This document shows positions 46,923 to 56,502 of a DNA stretch of 64,000 nucleotides, in pieces. The notes below the pieces were generated by a model. That model made no database searches. It saw only the letters and a list, made by a program, of their open reading frames with translations, and was not told the origin of the DNA. Position 1 is the first letter of the stretch. Each line of letters starts with the position of its first letter. This stretch comes from Tuctoria greenei (Eukaryota > Streptophyta > Magnoliopsida > Poales > Poaceae), in the NCBI GenBank assembly GCA_036927565.1, contig JAYESD010000010.1, forward strand, positions 41,967,298-42,031,297, written 5' to 3'. The translations under genes and the position numbers were made by a program.

Positions 46923-47750
46923 TGTTTTTAGTACCCTCAAGACCAGGTACCCCCGCATACAAGAAGAAGCTCCGGACCCGACCTCCCTGCTGAGGCGGAC
47001 TCCAGAGCTACCACATCCTCTGGCTCTGGGACCTTGCTCCCTCCGAGGAGGGCTCCGGAGCTGCCACGTGTCCTGCAACTTGCCCTGGGCGGTAGGTTGT
47101 GGGAGTAAGGGGTGGTGTGTGCTGTCCAGTCGCACGTTGAAGGCACGCGCCTTCACCAAGCGTATAGGTGCGGTGCACGCCTCTTGTTAGGTACCGCTGC
47201 GTCCAATCATATCACAGTGAAGGCGCCACAGGCCTACCCCACACTGCCAAGTGGGTAGCTTACAGCGACAAGACAGATGGAATGTTCCCTGCCATCATCA
47301 ACGAGTACGGCCAACCACTAGCAACCGACGCGGCAAGACAACAAGTCTTCAAGGCGCGGCTAGAGGCAGCGTACGCAAGAAGCTTTAGATCTTGTAAAGG
47401 ATAAGATCGACCCCGGGGCCACCTGTCAGGCCCTGGGCCCCACTTGTAAGTTGTCCGGCCTTGGATTATAAAAGGACTGGGCAGCCACCGACTTAGGGAG
47501 TTTTTCTCTGGTCCGATCGGACTAGAGGATCCCCGATAGACTCACATACGCATACACACTCACCAAGCAAAGCAATACAATCCACTGTGGAGTAGGGTGT
47601 TATGCTCCTTGCGGCCCGAACCACATAAAAACAATTGTCTCATACTCTTCCGCTAGAACACTAGTTTGAGGCCTAAGCCCTGCCGAACAAGAACCTCCGC
47701 GGGCTGCTCCTTAGCAGATCTGGAGGAAGTGTTGCATTGACCTTTCGACA
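46923..47750 (+). repeat. LTR of element G
   Basis: It contains a TATAAAAGG box at 47467-47475. Between 46960 and 47060 there are repeated CTCCGGA and GGAGCTCC-like phrases. The 3' end TTTCGACA is set by the primer site that follows. Confidence 0.6.
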
Positions 47751-47753
47751 TTT

Positions 47754-47772
47754 AGCGCGCCAGGTAGGGGCC
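47754..47772 (+). other. Primer-binding site of element G
   Basis: AGCGCGCCAGGTAGGGGCC lies three bases after the LTR end at 47750 and differs by one or two bases from the TGGCGCGCCAGGTAGGGG sites of grass gypsy elements. Confidence 0.65.
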
Positions 47773-47807
47773 TTTTCCCTCAAAAAAGTGGTAGCGCTTT
47801 CAATAAC

Positions 47808-48850
47808 ATGGTGTTCATCAAGCCTACGAGTAGCAGCAAGATCAAGCCGAAAAAGGTCAGCCTGCTCCGGCACCACCCAAGGGGCCTGTCGTCGACGTTT
47901 CTACAGCGACGATGGGCGATGATAGAGCAGCTAGCTCTGGCACCTTCCAAGAGGCCTACCATCGACGTTTCTACAGCGACGATGGGTGACGCCAGAGCAG
48001 CCAGCTCTGGCACCTTCCAAGGGGCCTGCCGTCGATATTTCTACAGCGACAATGGGTGACGCTGGAGCAGCCAGCTTCGGCACCACCCAAGGGTCCTACC
48101 GTCGACCTTTCTACAGCGACGATGGGTGACACCAGAGCAGCCAGCTCTGGCACCTTCCAACGGTCTTACCATCGATGTTTCTACAGCGACGATGGACGAT
48201 GCAAGAGCATCCAGATCTAGCACCTTCCAGGGGTCTTGCCGTCGACATTTCTACAGCGACGATGGGCGATGCCGGAGCAGCCAGCTCCGGCACTACCCAA
48301 GGGGCCTACCGTCGATGTTTCTACAACAACGATGGGCAACGCTAGAGCAGCCAGCTCTGGCACCTTCCAAGGGGCCTGCCATCGATGTTTCTACAGTGAC
48401 GATGGGCGACGCCGGAGCAGCCAGCTCCGACACAATCCAAAGGGCCCGCTATCGACATTTCTACAGCAACGATTGGCGACGCCATAGAAGGCAGTTCTGG
48501 CACCATCGAGGGGGCTTGCCGTCGACATTTCTACAATGACAATGGGCGACGCCAGAGCAGCCAGCTCCGGCACCACCCAAGGGGCCTGCCTTCGACGTTT
48601 CTACAACGACGATGGGTGACACCGGAGCACCCAGCTACGGCACCACCCAAGGGGCCTGCCATCCACGTTTCTACAACAATGATGGGTGACGCCAGAGCAG
48701 CAAGCTCTGGCACCTCCCAGGGGGCCGCCGTTGATGTTTCTTACGTTGATGGTGAGCACCGTAGGAGCATTCAGCTCCAGCACCTCCCAGGGGGCCGCCA
48801 TCAATGTTTCGCACGTTGAGGGTGTGTCCTGCCTCGGTTTGGTGGCTACC
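47808..48850 (+). repeat. 70-bp minisatellite in the leader/gag start of G
   Basis: The phrase CACCTTCCAA or CACCACCCAA recurs at 47871, 47941, 48011 and every 70 bp to 48781, 14 units with no insertion or deletion. Each unit carries TTTCTACAGCGACGATGGG and GGAGCAGCCAGCTCCGG. The ATG at 47808 opens a frame (MVFIKPTSSSKIKPKKV) that runs into the array. Since 70 is not a multiple of three, the frame rotates with each unit. Several frames on both strands stay open, but they are by-products of the repeat and I do not call them genes. Confidence 0.9.
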
Positions 48851-48872
48851 TCATTGCCATCGCCGCCAGCAT

Positions 48873-50460
48873 TGAAAGTGCATCTAGGCATCCCCGTGGG
48901 CGACAATTAAGAGGCTAATGAGCTAAAGTGATCTTAAGCACAGGTACAATGATTGAAATGTGATGAAAACCCTCAAAAAGGAAAAGGATAAAACGGGCGT
49001 CAAAGACTCAAGCGTAGAAATTAGGATTTCTATGGTATTGAGGTTATATGAGCTGTGTCATGTGAGAGGGTGGATGTATCATGTGCATTGAGATCATTCT
49101 AGAGAGCTCAAAGTGGTGGTTTAGTGAAACACCTAAGTGAGAAGCCAAAATGAGAAATACCCTAGGAGGCCGGACTAGTCCGGGCCTCAAGGTCGGACTA
49201 GTTCGGCTAGGCAGACAAGTCCGTTTTGAGAGGGGACCAAACGTCTCTGTAGTGAATCTGAGTGAATTTGGAGCTATGATCGAAAAGTCTGGACTTGTTC
49301 GTTTTTGGACAGACTAAAGCTCTCTAGAGAAGTTCAAGCTTGTCGATTTGAGACTTAGTGAGATAAGACCGAGAGAAACCCTAGAGGGTTGGACTAGTCC
49401 ACCCCTGTGGTTGGATTAGTCCGAGCCAACCCAGAAGAGTCCGTTTTGTGACGGACCAAATGGTTCTGTCCCACTTCGGACTAGTCCGCTGTTGACCGAA
49501 CTAGTCCTTTGTCTAGTGACTGTTTGAATTTGGAAATTTGGCGGGTAGCATGACGATCGTCGCTCAGTGTGGTAGTTGTCGGGAACTGACCAAAGGTTAG
49601 TGGTCCCATAAGGCCGGACTAGCCCAGGCCAAGAGGCCGGACTAGTCCGCCCTTCTGCTGAGGTCAGCAGAAGGGGTTCGGGACCCCTATAAAAAGGAGA
49701 CCCTCGGGCTCATTTGAACAAGTCTTGAACCCTAAGTGCCGCCACAAGCATCCTAGAGCCTTCCAAAGCCTTCTACTCGTCCTACTAACCTTCTAAGAGC
49801 AAATCTTGAAGAGATTAGGGTTTGGGGAGGAGAGTAAAATAAAATCATCACGCATTGGCTCTCGGTTTGATCTCTTGCACATTGTGTTGAGTTTTATGGC
49901 TTGTGTGAGTTGAGCTTCGTGGGATCCTCATTGTATTGATTTGTGGGAGCCTCAAGTTGTGAGTAGCCCTATCAAACTTTGTGATTGCCCATTGATGTAG
50001 TGGAAACCAAGCCGGCCATCATTGTGGCTTGGTGAGAGAAGGGTCAAGTGAGACCCGGTCCTTGTGTGGACTTCTCAAAGTGGATGTAGGATTCTTCATT
50101 GAGCTAAACCACGGGATAAATCTTGTCTTATTTGTCTTTTACTTTTCGTGATCACTAGTATTGCTATTAGGGTTCATATTGCTCTTATTGCTCTTCACTT
50201 TGATCATTATTGTAAACTGGCAATCTAAGTGTTTAAAGTTCACAATATGAGATTTACTAGTTTACAACATATTGCTTATTTCTTTGGTGAACTTTAATTT
50301 CGCAAATAACTTGTAGAAACCAAGTTTTAGGGTTTTCACCCTGTGCTGAGCGAACTAGTCCGGCCCTTTGTAGACTAGTCCGGCCATATTAATTTAATCC
50401 TGTTTGATTAAGCCATTTCAGGTATTATTCCCTATTCATCCCCCCTCTAGGCGACTTTCA
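48873..50460 (+). repeat. 5' LTR of element C
   Basis: 1588 bp, TGAAAGTGCATCTAGG to GGCGACTTTCA; the ends are inverse. A TATAAAAAG box lies at 49688-49696. Copies of GGACTAGTCCG occur from 49180 to 49650 and at about 50350-50385. Confidence 0.88.
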
Positions 50461-50462
50461 AT

Positions 50463-50474
50463 TGGTATCAAAGC
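50463..50474 (+). other. Primer-binding site of element C
   Basis: TGGTATCAAAGC, one change from TGGTATCAGAGC, two bases after the LTR end. Confidence 0.8.
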
Positions 50475-50511
50475 AGGCTTCTCCAAAAGATTCTAACAAC
50501 TCGGAGAAGAA

Positions 50512-50620
50512 ATGGCCGGAAGGGGTGACAACAAAGTTCTAGTGGTCATTGATGACACCAAGACGAAGAATGTCAATGTTCTTCAAGATGATCCAAATGA
50601 CAATGAAGAAGTTCGAATGC
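50512..50620 (+). pseudogene. gag N-terminus of element C, before the D insertion
   Basis: The ATG at 50512 opens MAGRGDNKVLVVIDDTKTKN and runs to 50620, where D begins. The frame continues at 60091 beyond D. The 5-bp AATGC (50616-50620) is the target duplication and recurs at 60086-60090. Confidence 0.8.
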
Positions 50621-50879
50621 TGAAAGTGCATCTAGGACTCCCTTGTGGGTTTGGGATGATTTATGACAAGCAATTGGGATCCTAATCCTTTGTTGAGATG
50701 AATGCAGGCAAATAATGAAAAATGAGCAAAATGCCAAAAAGAAGGGAAATGAGAAGCAAAGTGAATTTGAGCTCAAGGAGAAGAAAATAGTGGATTATTA
50801 TGTATGGAGTGTGTTAAGGAAACACACCCAAGAGCTCAATCACTTTCAAGCACACACACACAATGCACAAAGTTATACA

Positions 50880-51370
50880 GGACCAGACTAGTCCGATAAC
50901 AGCCGGACTAGTCCGATATCACATTCTGCACTAGATCGGACAAGTCCGGTATCCACCGGACTACTCCGATATCTTTCTGATCCACTTCGGACTAGTCCTC
51001 CCCAATGCGGACTAGTCCTCAACACAATGCACAAGTCACACAAAATCGGACAAGTCCGTTGTGATCCGGACTAGTCCGATATTCATTCTGATCCATTTCG
51101 GACAAGTCCGGTGCCTACACGGACTAGTTCGATATACACACTGATCTAAATCAGACAAGTCCTCCAAGTGCGGACTTGTCATCCTAAACACTTAGGGTTT
51201 CATATGTCCGGACAAGTCCGATGGTAATCGGACTAGTCCGAAGATTTCCAGTATTGAAATCGGACAAGTCCGTTTTCAATCGGACTAGTCCGATATTCCT
51301 GGACACTTAGGGTTTGCCACACACAGCACACCGGACTAGTCCGGTGACCACCATGGACTAGTCCGATCTT
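50880..51370. repeat. Palindrome array in the 5' LTR of D
   Basis: By eye I count 18 copies of CGGACTAGTCCG or close variants (centre AA or TT in place of TA) within 490 bp, directly upstream of the TATA box. Forms with centre TA are perfect 12-bp palindromes. The same array is kept in the 3' LTR (58785-59270). Confidence 0.92.
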
Positions 51371-51403
51371 TCTGAACCCTAACGGTCACTTTTAGAAACC
51401 CCA

Positions 51404-51412
51404 TATAAATAG
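51404..51412 (+). promoter_or_regulatory. TATA box of the D 5' LTR
   Basis: TATAAATAG, followed by AGGTGCACGGCCCA. It is identical at 59304-59312 in the 3' LTR. Confidence 0.7.
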
Positions 51413-52185
51413 AGGTGCACGGCCCACTTTTAATCACTCTCGAACCCTAGCGCCGTCACACCTCCCAAGAGACTCAAAAACCACCTCTCTCCACGAAATC
51501 AAGTGCAAAATCGATCAATCGATTGAAGATCACTTCTAGATCATTGGAGAGACACTTGGCACACATCATTGAGCTCTTGGTTTGATTCTCTAACACACTC
51601 TTGCGTTTCAATTTGTAATTTTCGAGTGTGTTATTGGTGGCTTTGTAAGTTGTAATCAAGGGAGCTCTCAACGTGTGAGAACGCCCCTTCAACTTGGTTA
51701 TTTACCCTTTGTGATTAGTGGAAGAGGATTGGCCTTCGTGGCGATCCGACGAGGGAAGGGTTGGAGAAGACCCAGTCCTTTTGTGGGCTCCTCAACATGG
51801 ATGTAGGTTACCTTCGTGGTAGCTGAACCACGGGATAAAACATGTGTCTTGTCCTTTTGTGTTCTTCATCTTAATTGATCAACTCAATCTAGGGTTTGAT
51901 TCACTTTGTTCAATTTGAGTTAAATTGTTAAACAAAAGGCTTAATTGTTAGAGAATTTGACATACAACTATTAACCTATCATTTAAGTTCAAATTTCCGC
52001 TGCAAACATTTACGAATTAATCAAATTGACTGATCTTGATCAACTTAGCCCGTGAAAACCGGACTAGTCCGCAGTTTACCGGACTAGTCCGATATCTCTG
52101 GTATTGACCTTGTTGTTGAGTTTTACAGGAACCGAGAAAAAAATCAAAAAGGCCTATTCACCCCCCCTCTAGGCCTACATTCAAT

Positions 52186-52197
52186 TGGTATTAGAGC
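52186..52197 (+). other. Primer-binding site of element D
   Basis: TGGTATTAGAGC, one change from the initiator-Met complement, two bases after the LTR end. Confidence 0.82.
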
Positions 52198-52232
52198 AGG
52201 TTCTTCAAGAAAGAGTGCAACCACTCGAAGAG

Positions 52233-54745
52233 ATGATGTCGGACATGAAGGAAGTTCAGAAAATCAACAACCAGGAAGAAGTGAACAACGACAAGAACCA
52301 AAAGCTGGAAAGGTATCTCGAAGCAATTCAAGACTTCGATGATGATGACGAGGAGACGTTGGAGCTGAAAGCACTCCTCAGAAAGAAAGCACTTTCCAAA
52401 GGGAAAGCTAAAGTTGAAGAAAAGAAGAAGGGGAGTAGTCACACCGACTACTCCCGATATCCTTTTAACTATGATCGCTTAAATTCAATTAACAGCCATT
52501 ACCTATCTATTCCTCTTGGAAAAGCCCCACACTTCGATGGGAGTGATTACTCCATGTGGAGGCAAAATATGAAGATGCACTTGATTTCCCTTAACCCAAG
52601 TTTATGGCATATTGTGTGCACAGGAATAGACATCCCAGATGACGACAAAGAGCTCACCCCAAGTCAAGAGCAAGCCATCCACAGAAATGCTCAAGCCGCA
52701 GCTGTAATTACCTCCTCTCTAAGTTGAGATGAATTCACAAAGGTGGACAGACTGGAGATTGCCAAGGAAATATGGGACACACTACAAACAGCCCATGAAG
52801 GTGACCGGCATGTGCGGGAGGCGAAAATTGAAATGATCGAAGGCGAACTAGGAAGGTTCGCAATTAAGGAAGACGAGTCTCCCCAGGACATGTACAACCG
52901 ATTGAAGACACTTGTAAACAAGGTTCGGTCATATGGGAGCAAGAAGTGGAATGACCACGATGTTGTAAAGCTCATCCTTAGAGCCTTTATGCCTCGTAAT
53001 GTCACACTATGCTCTATGATCAGAGGAAGTCCCGGGTACAAGAGGATGACTCCCGATGAATTGCTTGGCAAAATCATCAACTTTGAAATGATGGAGAAAC
53101 AAGCCAAGCACGTCAAAGAAATAGCCGACCTCACATCGGCCAAGAAAAAGGGAGTTGCCTTAAAGTCCACACTCAAGCCTCTATCTAAAGAAGCAAGAGA
53201 AGCACAGCTTGAGGAGGACAGCGATGATGAAAGCAGTGAGCTGGACGAAGAGGATATGATTTTGTTCATGAAAAAGTTCAAAAGAATAATGAAGAAAAGA
53301 CAAGGAACAAAATCAAGTGAAGTCAAGTACAAGGAGAGGACAAAGCCGAAGATGAGGCGGGCGTGCTATAATTGTGGTGAGTATAACCACTTTATAGTCG
53401 ATTGCCTGTATGAGGACAACAAGAAGAAGAATAAAGAAGCCAAGCCTCAACCGAAGAAATTCTTCAAGAAGAAGAAACAAGCTGAACAAGCACACATTGG
53501 AAAGGAGTGGGACTCAAACGATGAGTCCTCATCATCTGATGAAGAAGAGATGGCTAGCATAGCCATTGAAAGCACGTCCAAGAAACCCACACTCTTCCCC
53601 ACGCTCGGTACAAAGAAGGGACATGGCACTTGCCTCATGGCAAAGGAAGGTAAACGCAAGGCCTATTCCTCCGGTGGATCCAAATGGGTGCTAGACAGTG
53701 GATGCACCAACCACATGACCGGAGAAAGGAGGATGCTCGTGGAATATGAAGAAAACGAGGACCCAAACGAAGGCATCTACTTCGGAGATAATAGTCAAGG
53801 AAGGGTCCTCGGTACCGGTAAAATAGCAATATCCTCTGAACAGACTCTTTCTCATGTTTTACATGTTGAATCTTTAGATTATAACCTGCTGTCCATATCT
53901 CAATTATGTGACAAAGGTTATAATTGCTTGTTCACTAACGAGGGTGTAACCGTCTCAAGGAGGAGTGATGGTTCTGTTGCATTCAAGGGTATGTTGAAGG
54001 GAAAGCTTTACCTTGTTGACTTCAACAAGGATACAACCGAACTCGACACATGCTTGATTGCAAAAACCAACATGGGTTGGCTGTGTCATAGACGGCTAGC
54101 ACATGTTGGTATGAGGAATCTTCAAAAACTCCTCAAGGGCGATCACATCCGAGGTTTGAAAGATGTTGTTTTTGAGAAAGACAGGCCTTGTAGCGCGTGC
54201 CAAGCCGGGAAGCAAGTTGGAGCACATCATCCCGCAAAGAACATCATGACTACGACAAGACCGCTCGAACTACTTCATATGGACTTGTTTGGTCCAATTG
54301 CTTACATAAGCATCGGCGGTAATAAATACGGTTTAGTCATTATTGATGATTTTTCCCGCTTCACTTGGGTGTTCTTTTTGCATGACAAGTCAGAAACACA
54401 AGGGACACTCAAGAAATTCTTCAAGCGAGCGCAAAACGAGTTCTCACTATCGATCAAGAGTATTCGGAGCGACAACGGCATGGAGTTCAAGAACATACAA
54501 GTGGAGGAGTACCTTGATGAGGAGGGAATCAAGCACGAATTTTCAGCACCATACTCTCCACAATAAAACGGAGTTGCCGAAAGGAAGAACCAAACGCTCA
54601 TAGAGATGGCAAGAACAATGCTCGATGAATACAAGACTTCGGATCGATTTTGGGCGGAAGCAATGAACACCGCTTGCCACGCCACAAATCGATTCTACCT
54701 TCATTGACTACTCAAGAAGACTCCTTATGAGCTACTCACCAGACA
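52233..54745 (+). pseudogene. gag-protease-integrase of element D
   Basis: I chose the ATG at 52233 (MMSDMKEVQKIN), 36 bases after the primer site. Gag reads HYLSIPLGKAPHFDGSDYSM, a stop at 52725-52727, then ESPQDMYNRLKTL, a zinc knuckle CYNCGEYNHFIVDC (about 53363-53404) and Lys-rich basic runs. Protease reads KWVLDSGCTNHMTG with the DSG site (about 53690). Integrase has HRRLAHVGM...CSACQAGKQ, then VIIDDFSRFTWVFF and IRSDNGMEFKN, a stop at 54564-54566 (CAA to TAA in QQNG), then NGVAERKN and a stop at 54705-54707. All of this is one frame with only three stops. At about 54740 it is joined directly to the end of RT. Confidence 0.92.
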
Positions 54746-55521
54746 TACTCACGAAGTTTGGCATGGACAAGGCAAAGCCCATAAAGACTCCCATGGCTAC
54801 GAATGGCCACTTGGATCTCAATGAAGATGGACCAAGCGTCGACCAAAAGGTATATCGCTCCATGATTGGATCTTTACTCTACTTATGTGCATCTAGGCCA
54901 GATATTATGTTGAGTGTATGTTTGTGTGCAAGATTTCAAGCCAACCCTAAGGAATGTCACTTGACAGCCGTAAAAAGAATCTTGAGATATTTAGTTCATA
55001 CACCCAACCTTGGTCTTTGGTACCCAAAAGGCTCCAAATTCAATCTCATTGGTTACTCCGATGCAGATTATGCCGGGTACAAAGTTGATAGAAAAAGCAC
55101 CTCTGGCACATGCCAATTCCTAGGAAGATCTTTGGTTTCTTGGTCATCTAAGAAACAAAATTCCATTGCATTATCCACAGCCGAAGCGGAGTATGTTGCA
55201 GCCGGGAGTTGTTGTGCACAACTCCTTTGGATGCGACAAACTCTAAGGGATTACGGTTACAATATGAACCGTATTCCTCTCTTTTGTGATAATGAGAGTG
55301 CCATTAAAATAGCCCACAATCCAGTTGAGCACTCTAGGACCAAACACATAGACATAAGACATCATTTCTTAAGAGACCATTCCATGAAAGGAGACATAAC
55401 CATCTCACATGTCAACACCCAAAAACAATTGGCCGACATATTCACCAAGCCACTTGATGAAAAGCGTTTTTGCGAACTCCAAAATGAGCTAAATATTCTT
55501 GATTCTCGGAGTGTGGCTTGA
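54740..55521 (+). pseudogene. RT C-terminal tail and RNase H of element D
   Basis: After a deletion junction in GAGCTACTCACCAGACATAC the frame changes and reads DILTKFGMDKAKPIKTPM, then SMIGSLLYLCASRPDIM, YSDADYAGYKVDRKST, STAEAEYVAAGSCCAQ, CDNESAIKIAHNP and RTKHIDIRHHFLRD. These are the last part of copia RT and a complete RNase H with its acidic residues, ending at 55521. The integrase C-terminus and nearly all of RT, including the YVDD site, are missing. The RNase H frame is open for about 260 codons. Confidence 0.92.
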
Positions 55522-56502
55522 AAAGTTGCATACCTGTATGATTGCTTCAAAATGTTGATTGAATTGTAAAAATCATCCCTCTCCATTTTTCTCTCGAAAA
55601 ACTATGTCAATTATTAGATCTTGATGAATTTTGATCATTGTATGATTGTTGTATGCTTACTGGTCAAATTCATCAAGATTACTTGAATTGTTTTGCCTCT
55701 CTATTCTCTATTATTGAACCTTCAAATATATATGAATGGGCTATGCAATTCTTTCCTGGTGACCACGGACTAGTCCGTGGTTACCCGGACTAGTCCGCCC
55801 ATGCATACTAGTCCACAGAGTGCTGGTTAGGCCGGACTAGTCCGATAGACCACGGACTAATCCGATATAGGTCTCTGGATGACTTCGGACTAGTCCGGTC
55901 ATGTCCGGACTTGTCCGATTTTTCGTGTCCATAACCCTAGCCGCCACCAAACCCTAATCTCCTCACCCCCACTTTTGCTCACGCTTTCCTCTCTCTTGCG
56001 CTCGAGCTCCCAAGGCGATTTTCTCCTCCATCCGTCGAAAAAGTCCTCATTTGGGTGGAGATCAAGCTTGAAGACTTGGGGATTGAAGCTATCGGACTAG
56101 TCTGACCTCCAACCCCCAAAACTTCGAGCCTCCATCGATTCCTTCGGTAAATTTCTTCAAAACCCTAGAAATCTTGTTTTTCTCCATTGTTGATCGTATA
56201 GCCTAGCATCCTTCACTAGATACATGCTTATTTGATGTACTACGTGTATGCTAGACTAGATTTGCATTAGGAATCATCCCTTGACCAATCTGTTAGGTTT
56301 TTGAGGATGAACACCGGACTAGTCCGATCCATGCACGGACAAGTCCGGTACCCCTGACTAGTCCGTGCCTGAGCACTGGACAAGTCCGATGTTTCTGAAC
56401 CTAAAACCTAATTCCTTAATTCCTTAATGCCATCCATTGCTATCTTGTCTTACCTATGCCTTGTATAACTTGTCATTATTCTTGCTCAATCATTCCCAGA
56501 TC
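55522..56502 (+). promoter_or_regulatory. Spacer between RNase H and the extra ORF, with palindromes and possible leader intron
   Basis: No coding. About eight CGGACTAGTCCG-type palindromes lie at 55770-55925, with more at 56320-56390, as in the LTRs. Then comes CATAACCCTAGCCGCC and a pyrimidine-rich stretch that resembles the leader after the LTR TATA box. A donor-like CTTCG|GTAAAT (56147) and an acceptor-like CATTCCCAG (ending 56499), three bases before the ATG, would remove 353 bp. A separate promoter and spliced transcript for the extra ORF is possible but unproven. Confidence 0.5.

Larger units (their letters stand above)
46923..48872 (+). mobile_element. Element G: 5' end of a Tat-like Ty3/gypsy element
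   Basis: An LTR of about 828 bp (TGTTTTTAGTACCC to TTTCGACA at 47750) is followed by AGCGCGCCAGGTAGGGGCC, close to the primer site TGGCGCGCCAGGTAGGGG used by many grass gypsy elements. An ATG at 47808 and a minisatellite follow. C is inserted at 48873, and the rest of G is outside the window. The left LTR limit is an estimate. Confidence 0.65.
50621..52183 (+). repeat. 5' LTR of element D
   Basis: 1563 bp, TGAAAGTGCATCTAGG to GGCCTACATTCA. A TATAAATAG box lies at 51404-51412. Two copies of the palindrome also lie close to the 3' end (52060-52092). Confidence 0.93.

Noticed and set aside
47871..48850. CRISPR-like regular repeat
   Set aside because: The 70-bp units are contiguous and diverged, with no unique spacers, in a plant retroelement. 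It is a minisatellite.
47780..48910. Many overlapping open frames (60-137 codons) on both strands
   Set aside because: They are by-products of the 70-bp repeat, whose length rotates the frame. All carry the same unit text.
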